Origin: an uncultured Mailhella sp.
Lineage (GTDB): Bacteria; Desulfobacterota; Desulfovibrionia; Desulfovibrionales; Desulfovibrionaceae
Direction: 5' to 3'
DNA length: 10,878 nucleotides
Assembly: GCA_910579055.1 (NCBI GenBank)
Contig: CAJTSU010000120.1
Coordinates: forward strand, 1 to 10,878
Shown: in pieces, positions 1-6,441 of the stretch
Numbering within the stretch: position 1 is the stretch's first letter
How the letters are laid out: every line of letters begins with the position of its first letter
Position numbers and translations under genes: made by a program
Notes under the pieces: generated by a model
What the model was told of the DNA's origin: nothing
The model's input: only the letters and a program-made list of their open reading frames with translations
The model's database searches: none

Positions 1-54
1 GATGAGCCTCGCTCCGCTCGACTCCGAGAGCATTTCAATGACAAAATGCTCTAG
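1..54 (-). repeat. Palindromic intergenic repeat at the 3' end of ppa (copy A)
   Basis: A 9-bp perfect stem AGAGCATTT / AAATGCTCT lies at 27-35 and 44-52 with an 8-nt loop. It is followed, reading on the minus strand, by an imperfect dyad at 4-25 (GAGTCGAGC...). The same ingredients recur at 6771-6862. In both places CAAAATGCTCTAG (plus strand, here 42-54) provides the TAG stop codon of the upstream minus-strand gene. There is no T-run, so a standard Rho-independent terminator is not obvious. It may stabilise or terminate the ppa message. The element reaches the window edge, so its true extent is unknown. Confidence 0.6.
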
Positions 55-581
55 CGGCAGAATTTCTCGACGTAACGATCCAGGCATTCCTGCACCACGC
101 CGCGCGCGGTTTCGGCGTTCTGCACATAGTCAATGGCTGTTTTTTTGCCTTCCAGTTCCTTGTATACGGAAAAGAAGTGCGACATTTCATCAAACATGTG
201 CCGGGGCAGATCGCCGATGTCCTGGTACTGGTTGTAGTTGGGATCACTGAAGGGCAGTGCGATGATTTTTTCGTCCTTGTCGCCGCCGTCTTCCATGCCG
301 ATTACCCCGATGGGGTAGCAGCGTACCAGACAGCGGGGCATGAGCACTTCCGAGCAGAGCACCAGAACGTCAAGAGGGTCTTTGTCCTGCGCATAGGTGC
401 GGGGGATAAAGCCATAGTTGGCCGGGTAATGCGTGGAGGTATACAGTACGCGATCCATCATCAGCAGACCGGTCTGCTTGTCCAGCTCATATTTGATTTT
501 GCCGCCCTTGGGGATTTCAATGACAGCGCAAAAATCGTTGGGGCGGATACGATCCGGGGAAATTTCGTGCCAGATGTTCAT
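51..581 (-). CDS. ppa: Inorganic pyrophosphatase, family I (soluble)
   Basis: This enzyme hydrolyses cytosolic pyrophosphate to two phosphates and so pulls biosynthetic reactions forward. The 176-aa product matches the usual length of bacterial family I enzymes (about 175 aa). Visible active-site segments are IEIPKGGKIKYE (21-32), the R44 region, YPANYGFI (52-59), the metal-binding DKDPLDVL (D66, D68, D71) and EDGGDKDEK (D98, D103). The start at 581 was preferred over a 19-codon upstream extension because the family begins near this point and AAAGGAA lies about 7 bases before the ATG. The stop codon TAG (51-53) is inside a repeated palindrome. The gene diverges from dedA across a 161-bp gap. 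Identification is by motif recognition and is strong. Confidence 0.95.
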   Translation of the reverse strand: MNIWHEISPDRIRPNDFCAVIEIPKGGKIKYELDKQTGLLMMDRVLYTSTHYPANYGFIPRTYAQDKDPLDVLVLCSEVLMPRCLVRCYPIGVIGMEDGGDKDEKIIALPFSDPNYNQYQDIGDLPRHMFDEMSHFFSVYKELEGKKTAIDYVQNAETARGVVQECLDRYVEKFCR

Positions 582-676
582 CAGACGTTCCTTTATGATG
601 TGAAATCTTCCGCCTTCAGCGGGAGAAGAGCGGAACACTCTATGTCAGGCTGCTGCGGGGATCAAGCGGAAAGGCC

Positions 677-712
677 GGGGCGGGCCGTCTTGCCAAGCTC
701 CGGCCCGGCCCC
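677..712. other. GC-rich hairpin in the ppa/dedA divergent intergenic region
   Basis: GGGCCG (682-687) pairs with CGGCCC (701-706). The stem extends outward through GGGGC (677-681) against GGCCCC (707-712) with one bulged base, leaving a 13-nt loop. The structure is in the 5' region of dedA, about 20 bases before its ribosome-binding site. Neither strand has a following T-run, so it is not a convincing intrinsic terminator. It could be a leader structure for dedA or part of the ppa promoter region. Confidence 0.4.
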
Positions 713-742
713 TATGATGCGGAAAAATTTTCAGGAGTCCTC

Positions 743-1393
743 ATGCCCGACGCATCCTTTCTTGAACAGGCCGTTTCCTTCGTCCTGCACATCGACATAC
801 ATCTGTTCGCTCTGGTTGAAGCCTACGGAGCCTGGCTGCTCGCCATTCTGTTCCTTATCGTCTTCTGCGAAACGGGCCTGGTGGTGACACCCTTTCTGCC
901 CGGCGACTCCCTGCTGTTTGCGGCGGGTGCCGTGGCCGGAGCGGGGTATTTGAACTATTTCGCCTGCATTGCCGTACTGCTGGCGGCCGCGATATTGGGC
1001 GACGCCGTGAACTATGAGATCGGACGGCATGCGGGGCCGGGTATTTTCAAACGGGAAACCCGTTTTCTGAACAGGAAACATCTGCTCAAGGCTCATGCCT
1101 TTTATGAAAGGCACGGCGGCAAGGCCATCATTCTGGCCCGTTTCATCCCCGTTGTGCGCACCTGTGCGCCCTTTGTGGCGGGTATTGCCCTTATGAACCC
1201 GGCGCGGTTCTTCTCCTTCAATGTGATCGGGGCTGTGCTGTGGGTGGTGGGGCTGGTGTCCGCAGGATATTTTCTCGGCAACATTCCTGCGGTGAAGGAA
1301 CATTTCAGCGCTGTTGTATACGGGATCATTCTTGTTTCCGTCGCCCCGGTTGCAGTGGAATTTGTACGCATGAAGATGGGGAAGGGGAAATGA
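743..1393 (+). CDS. DedA family integral membrane protein (VTT/SNARE-assoc domain)
   Basis: DedA proteins are inner-membrane proteins needed for envelope homeostasis; several act as lipid (undecaprenyl phosphate or phosphatidylethanolamine) flippases. The 216-aa sequence has the family hallmarks: ETGLVVTPFLPGDSLLF (43-59, with the conserved Glu and PGD) and HGGKAIILARFIPVVRTCAP (124-143, with the two conserved arginines R133 and R139). Hydrophobic stretches near 27-50, 55-90, 140-150, 155-178 and 186-206 fit the family topology. AGGAG at 733-737 precedes the ATG. The stop codon overlaps the start of gmhB in ATGA (1390-1393), so the two are translationally coupled. Which DedA subtype and which lipid it moves cannot be told from sequence alone. 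Confidence 0.92.
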   Translation: MPDASFLEQAVSFVLHIDIHLFALVEAYGAWLLAILFLIVFCETGLVVTPFLPGDSLLFAAGAVAGAGYLNYFACIAVLLAAAILGDAVNYEIGRHAGPGIFKRETRFLNRKHLLKAHAFYERHGGKAIILARFIPVVRTCAPFVAGIALMNPARFFSFNVIGAVLWVVGLVSAGYFLGNIPAVKEHFSAVVYGIILVSVAPVAVEFVRMKMGKGK

Positions 1394-2055
1394 AGAAAGC
1401 TCCCTCTCTGCCTTTTTCCGTATTCCTTGACCGCGACGGAACGATCATTGAAGATCGCCATTATCTCGCCGATCCGGCGGGAGTGACGCTGCTGCCCGGT
1501 GCGGGCGAAGCGCTCGGACGCCTGTGTGCCGCCGGGTGTCATCTTTATGTGGTGACCAACCAGTCCGGCATCGGACGCGGTTATTTCAGCGAACAGGATT
1601 TTCTGGCCTGTCAGAACAGGCTGGATGAACTACTCCGGCCTTTTGGCGCGAAAATTGCCGACTTTCGTCACTGCCCGCATGACCCTTCCCGCGGCTGTGA
1701 CTGCCGCAAACCGGGAACGGGCATGTGGAAAAGCCTGTGCGCCGCGCATGGGCTCAACCCGGCGGAATGCGTCATGGTCGGAGACAAGACAGAGGATCTG
1801 CTGTTCGGCCGCAATGCCGGGTTTGCGGCATCCTGTCTGGTACTCACCGGCAAGGGCGAGAGCCGGGCGCGGGAACTGGGGTGGACGCTGCCGGAGGGCG
1901 CGGGCGTGGCGGAATATCCCATGCCGGAAGCATGGGCAAGAACATTACCGGGCGCAGAGGCTTCAGAGCCGGAAAAAACGCGCCTTTTTCTTGCCCGGGA
2001 TATGGATGCCGCGGCTCGGCTGCTGCTTGCCCGTCCCGTTCCGGGGAAAGCCTGA
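1390..2055 (+). CDS. gmhB: D-glycero-D-manno-heptose 1,7-bisphosphate 7-phosphatase (HAD IIIA)
   Basis: This cytosolic HAD phosphatase removes the 7-phosphate from heptose bisphosphate in ADP-heptose synthesis for the LPS inner core. The 221-aa product shows FLDRDGTII (nucleophile D14, acid D16), VVTNQSGIGRG (54-64), the zinc motif CPHDPSRGCDCRKPGTGM (C95, H97, C103, C105) and MVGDKTEDL (129-137, D132). The zinc Cys/His set separates GmhB from general HAD enzymes; the related HisB N-terminal domain is the main alternative. The ATG at 1390 overlaps the dedA stop and follows a GGGAAGGGG purine stretch. Typical GmhB is about 180-190 aa; here roughly 50 residues follow the HAD core, ending in an Ala/Arg/Leu-rich tail. 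Confidence 0.9.
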   Translation: MKKAPSLPFSVFLDRDGTIIEDRHYLADPAGVTLLPGAGEALGRLCAAGCHLYVVTNQSGIGRGYFSEQDFLACQNRLDELLRPFGAKIADFRHCPHDPSRGCDCRKPGTGMWKSLCAAHGLNPAECVMVGDKTEDLLFGRNAGFAASCLVLTGKGESRARELGWTLPEGAGVAEYPMPEAWARTLPGAEASEPEKTRLFLARDMDAAARLLLARPVPGKA

Positions 2056-2061
2056 TTTTGC

Positions 2062-3939
2062 CTATTTCCCCGCCAGTTCGAGCTGGCGGGCGTAATTGTG
2101 TATGCCGTTGGCAATGCCTTCGGCCAAGGCATCCCGGTATTTGGACTGCTTCAGGCGTTTGGCCTCCGCGCTGTTGGTGCAGTAGCCTATTTCCACCAGC
2201 ACGCCGGGCATGGACGATCCGATAAGCACGTGGAAAGGCGCGCCCTTGGTGCCGTTGTTGTTGACCTGATGACCGCGCTTTTTAATTTGGGAGACGGTAT
2301 TTTTTTGTATTTCCGTTGCCAGCTTGCGGGATTCCTGAATTCGCGCGCTGAGCAGCAGGTCAGTCAGAATGGCTTCCATTTCCCCCAGGCGGTGATTCGT
2401 GCCGGAGTTTTCCAGTGCGGCGAGGCGCACGCTTTCCTTGTTGCCCGCGAGATCGAGATAATAGGTTTCAAACCCCGAAACATTGGGCTTGGCGCTGGCG
2501 TTGACATGGATGGAGATGAACAGATCCCCTTTTTTCTTTACGGCGAAGTTTGAACGTTCAGAGAGGGATACCCAGGCGTCGCGCTCGCGCGTGAACACGA
2601 CATTGTAGCCCGCCGCGCGCAGCACGGAGCCCAGGCGCTTGGAGACATCCAGCGTCAATTCCCGCTCCGTGATGTTGTTATGGGAGGTGCCGGGGTCTTT
2701 GCCGCCGTGGCCGGGGTCAATGACAATGGTTTTAACGCAGAGGCCGAGCTGTTCGGCCACATCTCGCGGAGGTGTCACTTTGGGGGTATGGGCGGCTGTG
2801 GATGATGCGGTTTTGCTCGTGCCGGGAGAAGGTTCAGCAATGGAGATGCCGTCTGCCAGAGCTTTTGAGGATGCCGTGGCTTCCACGATGATACGAAAGG
2901 GGGACTTTTCCGTTTTAACCGTATAGCGCCGCAGGGAAGAGAAGTCGAACTCCATGCGGGTACGTTTGTCTGTGGCGCTGTAGTCCACGGAATAACGGCT
3001 GAATATGCCCATTTCCTTGTAGCGTGCGCCGGACTTGACGGCCTTGGCGGGGGCTGTGCCTTCAAGATCAAGGATCAGGCGCGGAGCCTTGCCCTTGCTG
3101 CCGGTTTCGTGCTGTATTTTCCAGCTGCTGGGCTGATCCAGAGAAATCGTGATGCGAATGACGTCGCCGCGCTTTTGCGGACTGACGCGGGAAACGGACG
3201 CGAGCGGATCCGGCTGTGTGACCCCGGCGGGAATAGTGCCCGACGCAAGGGAGGCAACAGCGACCCCTTTGGGGGGACTGCTTTTTTGAGCGGAGCTCCT
3301 GCTCAGGGTGGCAAGCAGTTCGTCCGCATTGTCATTGTCACGCGGGGATTTGCGCTTGGCATCCCTGGCGGGAGCGGGCGCTGCAATCGGCGCGAGCGAG
3401 GCAACGGCGGAGGCGTCCGGTTTACTGTCCATTTTTGCAAGGTAACTTGCGGCAGGCGCGGCGTGATCGCTCTTGGCGTATTTTTTGCGCAGGGTGGTAA
3501 GCAGGGTACGGGCCTCGCCGGGGTCGCGCATGAGTTCATTGCGAATAACCGCGGCCCGATACAGGGCATCGTCGGCAAGCACGCTGGAAGGGTGCTTCTT
3601 TGCCAGAAATTCAAAGCGGGATGCGGCTTCCTGCGCGTCCTTGCGGGTGAAGGAGCGCCGGGCCATTTCCTCCAGGGCTTCGGCGGAGCGGAACAGGGCG
3701 GCGGGGCGGTTGTTCCATGAAGGGGCGCCTTCGTATATTTCCTGAAACTCATCCGCCAGCTTGAGCCAGGAGTGACGATATTTGGCGCGCCTGGGATCTT
3801 TCCTCAGCCGGTCGAGGTCAACCTTGGCCTGCGCGTAGCCTGCGGGCTCGCCTGCCGCAAAGGCCGGAACGACAGGTGCGGGAATGCATAAGGAACACGC
3901 CAGAATGAACGATGCGAAGGACAGCAGAGCTTTTTTCAT
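2062..3939 (-). CDS. Periplasmic N-acetylmuramoyl-L-alanine amidase with AMIN domain (AmiC-like)
   Basis: This zinc amidase cleaves the MurNAc-L-Ala bond of peptidoglycan, normally for daughter-cell separation. The 625-aa product starts with a signal peptide (MKK, hydrophobic 4-22, AFA|A near 28). An alpha-helical, TPR-like region follows (about 35-170, with AALFRSAEALEEMA and ALYRAAVIRNEL), then a low-complexity Ala/Pro/Ser linker (175-250). An AMIN-like beta domain spans about 255-355 (VIRITISLDQP...RLILDLEG), then a second linker. The Amidase_3 domain (402-618) has IDPGHGGKDPG (H411), ITERELTL (E425), ISIHVNA (H478) and VLVEIGYCTN (E583), the zinc ligands and catalytic Glu. The start at 3939 has GGGAG six bases upstream and gives a clean signal peptide; a 25-codon upstream extension does not. 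It is larger than E. coli AmiC (about 417 aa) because of the TPR-like region and linkers, an arrangement familiar from deltaproteobacterial homologues. Confidence 0.92.
   Translation of the reverse strand: MKKALLSFASFILACSLCIPAPVVPAFAAGEPAGYAQAKVDLDRLRKDPRRAKYRHSWLKLADEFQEIYEGAPSWNNRPAALFRSAEALEEMARRSFTRKDAQEAASRFEFLAKKHPSSVLADDALYRAAVIRNELMRDPGEARTLLTTLRKKYAKSDHAAPAASYLAKMDSKPDASAVASLAPIAAPAPARDAKRKSPRDNDNADELLATLSRSSAQKSSPPKGVAVASLASGTIPAGVTQPDPLASVSRVSPQKRGDVIRITISLDQPSSWKIQHETGSKGKAPRLILDLEGTAPAKAVKSGARYKEMGIFSRYSVDYSATDKRTRMEFDFSSLRRYTVKTEKSPFRIIVEATASSKALADGISIAEPSPGTSKTASSTAAHTPKVTPPRDVAEQLGLCVKTIVIDPGHGGKDPGTSHNNITERELTLDVSKRLGSVLRAAGYNVVFTRERDAWVSLSERSNFAVKKKGDLFISIHVNASAKPNVSGFETYYLDLAGNKESVRLAALENSGTNHRLGEMEAILTDLLLSARIQESRKLATEIQKNTVSQIKKRGHQVNNNGTKGAPFHVLIGSSMPGVLVEIGYCTNSAEAKRLKQSKYRDALAEGIANGIHNYARQLELAGK
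2069..2090. terminator. Possible bidirectional terminator between gmhB and amiC
   Basis: CCCGCCAG (2069-2076) and CTGGCGGG (2083-2090) form a perfect 8-bp stem with a 6-nt loop, just beyond the gmhB stop and inside the last codons of the convergent amidase gene. The stem is strong, but neither side carries a proper T-run, so efficient intrinsic termination is doubtful. The six-base gap between the two convergent genes means that any terminator must lie within coding sequence. Confidence 0.35.
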
Positions 3940-4231
3940 GAAAGACTCCCGTTGAAGAGGACTCTCGGGGATATTTCGTCGGGCTCTGTCACAAGAAATG
4001 TGAGAAGTATTCATTGTGTTTTTTCAGCCCGGATAACCTTATGTATACAAGATACAGAAAATCCACGTTTGTTAATTCATATCAAACTATGAAAAACGGG
4101 CAAGTAGAAATGTTTTTTGTCTAGACTATATTGAGACAATCTTGTGAAACGGTAACGGTATGGAACTTTTTAAAAAAATAGATTCTTGAAAAATACTAAA
4201 AATTTTCTAATTTTTTTTAATACATAAAAAG
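3940..4231. other. AT-rich upstream region of the amidase gene, no coding gene seen
   Basis: This stretch holds no credible gene. From about 4016 it is strikingly AT-rich, with A/T tracts at 4168-4176, 4195-4230 and elsewhere, in contrast to the GC-rich genes around it. It must contain the amiC promoter; a weak candidate on the minus strand is TTGCCC, 16 bases, TATGAA around 4070-4100. The tracts suggest bent DNA or a binding region for a nucleoid protein, but nothing identifies a specific regulator. Confidence 0.4.
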
Positions 4232-4258
4232 TGTCCCGGCACTGACGATACCGGGACA
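4222..4258 (-). terminator. Rho-independent terminator (original tauE terminator)
   Basis: TGTCCCGG (4232-4239) and CCGGGACA (4251-4258) form a perfect 8-bp stem with an 11-nt loop. Reading on the minus strand it is followed by CTTTTTATG, a good U-tract. The only minus-strand gene upstream is tauE, whose stop is 345 bases away. The intervening DNA is almost entirely the IS608-like element at 4266-4583. Removing that element places the terminator about 26 bases after the tauE stop, which is the normal distance. Confidence 0.8.
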
Positions 4259-4331
4259 TGTTTACCCAACGCGCCGTAAAGCCCCGCTCTGCAGGGCGGG
4301 GATATAAGGCACACCTTGACTGGAATTTTGA

Positions 4332-4583
4332 CTTTCCTGCCTTTCTTTGCTATCAGGCGACACGGCGGCAGGACATGCCGTGTCAGCCTGTGGAGAGATA
4401 GTGAGACCTGGGGGAATAGGCGGTTGGTTCGTACCCGTAAAATTCCCCACGTGGGAATTTGAAAGCAAAAACCAAGCTTTGTTCCTCCGGGCAGTCTCGG
4501 CGAAGCAGGAACCCGCTCAGGGACGCAATCGTAAGATTGCCTTCGCTGGGAATCCCCCGACTTTAGGCGGGGGAGGATGTCAA
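4332..4583 (+). pseudogene. tnpB: 3' remnant of tnpB (RNA-guided nuclease of IS605 family)
   Basis: The plus-strand frame after a stop at 4329-4331 reads ...LLSGDTAAGHAVSACGE (from 4347) and later SAKQEPAQGR (from about 4494). GHAVSACGE and KQEP are typical of the extreme C-terminus of IS1341/IS605-type TnpB, just after the RuvC and zinc-finger core, which are absent here. No initiation signal is present. The frame runs past the right end into tauE-adjacent DNA without a stop, so a frame change or loss of the native stop is possible. The call rests on recalled family tails and was not aligned. Confidence 0.5.
4440..4583 (+). ncRNA. Putative orphan omega-RNA (reRNA) scaffold of the IS608-like relic
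   Basis: TnpB guide RNAs are made from the 3' end of tnpB through the right transposon end, with the guide taken from flanking DNA. Here GCAATC-GTAA-GATTGC (4525-4540) is a 6-bp stem with a GNRA-type loop. GCGAAG (4500-4505) pairs with CTTCGC (4541-4546), coaxial with it. The right-end hairpin (4554-4573) follows. Such nested stems ahead of the terminal hairpin fit the omega-RNA layout. The guide would begin at 4584 (TTTCGAGGTGTTGTTG) and so match the tauE 3' flank. The 5' boundary is uncertain and no TnpB is encoded in the window. Confidence 0.45.
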
Positions 4584-4602
4584 TTTCGAGGTGTTGTTGA
4601 GG

Positions 4603-5406
4603 TCAGGCCGCCAATGCCTTGAAGAGGATGGAGAGGCCCACAAAAACGCCGAATCCGCCGAACCCGCGTTTCAGGGCGGCCACAGGCAGGCGGGGCCAAT
4701 GGGCCAGTTTGGCTCCGGCCACGGCCATGAGCATGCTCGGAATCATCAGCCCGAAGGTGCCCGGAAGGTAGACGTAGCCAAGAGAAAAGCGCGGCAGTTC
4801 GGGCACGTTCCAGCCCACGGCCATGTAACTGAGGGTGGAGGCAAGGGCGATGGGCAGGCTCAGAGCGGCGGCGGTGCCTACGCAGTCGCACCAGGCGAAC
4901 CCGGCCCAGGCGAGGAAAACGACAAGCTGGAGTGTTCCCGCCACGCCGCTCAGGCTGGCCAGACCGCCAACCAGCATTCCGACGGGAAAAAAGAAAGCCT
5001 GGAGCCCCGTGCGCGGACGGGGTTTAAACCCCATGATCATCTGGCCGGACATCACAATGATGATCGCCGCGAAAAGTATTTCCAGCGAGCGCCCGTCAAT
5101 ATGGTGAGCCAGTACGGCGCCGCCGGCCGCGCCGAGTATGATGCCGGGCGTTGTTTTGCGCCAGACGTCCCAGCGCATGGCTCCCATGCGCGCGTGAGCG
5201 AGGAAGGTGACAAGAGCCGTGAACAGAATGGTCGAAGGGGCTGTGCCCACGGCAAGATGCTGTACAAGATTCTGGGGCAGCCCCATGCCGGAGAACAGAA
5301 GGTTGAGCAGGGGGACGATGATCATGGCTCCGCCCACGCCCAGCAGACCGGATAAAAAGCCTACCAGTGCGCCGCCGAAAACGAGTACGCAGAGCGTTGC
5401 AAACAT
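4603..5406 (-). CDS. TauE/SafE family sulfite/organosulfonate-type anion exporter
   Basis: A 267-aa polytopic inner-membrane protein of the TSUP (TauE/SafE/YfcA) family, whose members move sulfite, sulfoacetate or related anions. Diagnostic features are the first repeat GFLSGLLGVGGAMIIVPLL (16-34), HLAVGTAPSTILFTAL (50-65) and a second-half repeat GMLVGGLASLSGVAG (143-157), with about eight hydrophobic segments. It starts 51 bases downstream of the rssA-like gene on the same strand and is probably cotranscribed. AGGAG is 9 bases, and GGAG 2 bases, before the ATG. In a sulfur-metabolising organism sulfite or sulfonate export would be plausible, but the substrate cannot be read from the sequence. 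An IS608-like relic lies 19 bases past its stop codon. Confidence 0.88.
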   Translation of the reverse strand: MFATLCVLVFGGALVGFLSGLLGVGGAMIIVPLLNLLFSGMGLPQNLVQHLAVGTAPSTILFTALVTFLAHARMGAMRWDVWRKTTPGIILGAAGGAVLAHHIDGRSLEILFAAIIIVMSGQMIMGFKPRPRTGLQAFFFPVGMLVGGLASLSGVAGTLQLVVFLAWAGFAWCDCVGTAAALSLPIALASTLSYMAVGWNVPELPRFSLGYVYLPGTFGLMIPSMLMAVAGAKLAHWPRLPVAALKRGFGGFGVFVGLSILFKALAA

Positions 5407-5457
5407 GACTCCATGCTCCTGCTGTTATGTGAATGGGGAACATTTCAGTCCACTGTA

Positions 5458-6354
5458 TCAGCAGCTCAAAGCTTCTTCAATGACCGGACGCATGGTTTCC
5501 ACGCAATGTGCGCCGATGCGAATGGCTTCTTCCGCCTTGTAGAACTCCATCAGTGTGAGATTGCCCAAACGGGGAACGAGCTGCACATCCGGGGGATCTC
5601 CGGCCATGCGGCTCCGGGTGAGCCGCGCCTGCATGATATCCACCGCTCCGAATACGGTATCCAATGTGCCGGGGCGTTCGGGCGCGCGGTCTTCATCCTC
5701 TCCCTGCCCGCCCCTGGAGTAACGCTTCACCGCGGCGGCAACGCGGCCGATGACGCTCTGCCCTTGTTCCGGGTTATTTTGTTCATTACTGACGTGCCTG
5801 CCCACGATATCGCCGTTGAGGTTGACGGCAATGACCTTGTCCGCGCCCAGCGCCCGACAGACGGAAACAGGCACGGGGTTGACCAGACCTCCATCCACCA
5901 GCCAGCGCCGTTTGTGCCAGACCGGCGGAAACAGGCCGGGCAGGGCGATGGACGCCCATACGGCCTGGAGTACGTCTCCTTCCTTCAGCCACAGCTCCCG
6001 TCCGGTCGCCAGTTCTGTGGCAACCGCGGCGAAGCGCAGCGGCAGATCTTCAATGTGCACACCCGCGGGAACGACGGCATTTTCAAACAATTCCTGAAGT
6101 TTTTCATGCTTGACCAGCATGCTGAGTGAGGTGCTGATATTGAAATAGCTCATCATGCCCAATCGGGTGAGGGAAAGCACAGCCTGCTTCAGCCGATCCA
6201 GGTTGCCCGCCACGCAGGAGGCGCCCACCAGCGCGCCAATAGATGTGCCGCAAACGATGGAGGGGGTGACATCCATGTTTCTCAGCGCTTCAATGATGCC
6301 GATGTGAGCCCAGCCGCGCGCTGCGCCGCCGCCGAGCGCCAGACCAATATTCAT
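5458..6354 (-). CDS. Patatin-like phospholipase family protein (RssA-like)
   Basis: Patatin-like enzymes are acyl hydrolases with a Ser-Asp dyad acting on membrane phospholipids. The 298-aa product has the oxyanion-hole motif GGGAARGWAHIG at the N-terminus (8-19), the nucleophile elbow GTSIGA (S38) and the partner Asp in DGGLVNPVPV (D154). The compact size and N-terminus directly at the Gly-rich motif match the bacterial RssA/YchK group of about 300 aa. After residue 185 lies a charged, probably flexible insert (NNPEQGQ..RGGQGEDEDRAPERPG, roughly 191-230). AAGGA precedes the ATG at 6354 and a plausible sigma-70 promoter is at 6414-6441. The tauE-like gene follows at 51 bases. The physiological substrate is unknown. 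Confidence 0.9.
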   Translation of the reverse strand: MNIGLALGGGAARGWAHIGIIEALRNMDVTPSIVCGTSIGALVGASCVAGNLDRLKQAVLSLTRLGMMSYFNISTSLSMLVKHEKLQELFENAVVPAGVHIEDLPLRFAAVATELATGRELWLKEGDVLQAVWASIALPGLFPPVWHKRRWLVDGGLVNPVPVSVCRALGADKVIAVNLNGDIVGRHVSNEQNNPEQGQSVIGRVAAAVKRYSRGGQGEDEDRAPERPGTLDTVFGAVDIMQARLTRSRMAGDPPDVQLVPRLGNLTLMEFYKAEEAIRIGAHCVETMRPVIEEALSC

Positions 6355-6413
6355 CAGAAAATCCTTGTGGTTTGAATGCTTGCCTTCAAAGGATGAACGA
6401 GATTGCGGGGAAT

Positions 6414-6441
6414 GCTATAGGGTAGACTGCCGCTGCGTCAA
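6414..6441 (-). promoter_or_regulatory. Sigma-70-like promoter of the rssA-tauE transcript
   Basis: On the minus strand TTGACG (6436-6441, five of six matches to the -35 consensus) is followed after 16 bases by TATAGC (6414-6419, four of six). Transcription would begin about 53 bases before the rssA-like start codon. It is found by eye only; no other signal as good lies in the upstream 150 bases. Confidence 0.5.

Larger units (their letters stand above)
4266..4583 (+). mobile_element. Internally deleted IS200/IS605 (IS608-type) element, non-autonomous
   Basis: Both ends of an IS608-like single-strand transposon are intact. On the left, target TTAC (4262-4265) abuts the element; 12 bases on is guide AAAG (4278-4281), directly before a hairpin CCCCGC/GCGGGG (4282-4301). 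On the right, guide GAAT (4550-4553) directly precedes a hairpin CCCCC.../...GGGGG (4554-4573), followed by cleavage site TCAA (4580-4583). These are the TTAC/AAAG and TCAA/GAAT pairs established for IS608 TnpA. Between the ends there is no tnpA and no tnpB body, only about 250 bp of tnpB tail and omega-RNA-like sequence. It is thus a PATE/MITE-like derivative that could move only if TnpA acts in trans. As expected for this family there are no target duplications. Confidence 0.85.

Noticed and set aside
582..638. 19-codon N-terminal extension of pyrophosphatase
   Set aside because: Family members start near the chosen ATG, which has its own ribosome-binding site; the extension lacks one and is not family-like.
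3109..3720. 203-codon plus-strand frame opposite the amidase
   Set aside because: Shadow of the amidase linker region; Gly/Arg-rich, no ribosome-binding site, no motif.
3940..4014. 25-codon N-terminal extension of the amidase
   Set aside because: It would bury the signal peptide; the internal ATG at 3939 has GGGAG at the right distance and begins a typical MKK signal sequence.
4282..4573. The two GC hairpins as simple terminators or a CRISPR-like repeat pair
   Set aside because: They differ in sequence, lack T-runs, occur once each, and are precisely preceded by the AAAG and GAAT guides of IS608-type ends, so a transposon-end reading fits better.
4591..5355. 254-codon plus-strand frame opposite tauE
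   Set aside because: The sequence is His/Gly/Glu-rich with no family features, while the minus strand encodes a clear TauE/SafE membrane protein over the same bases.
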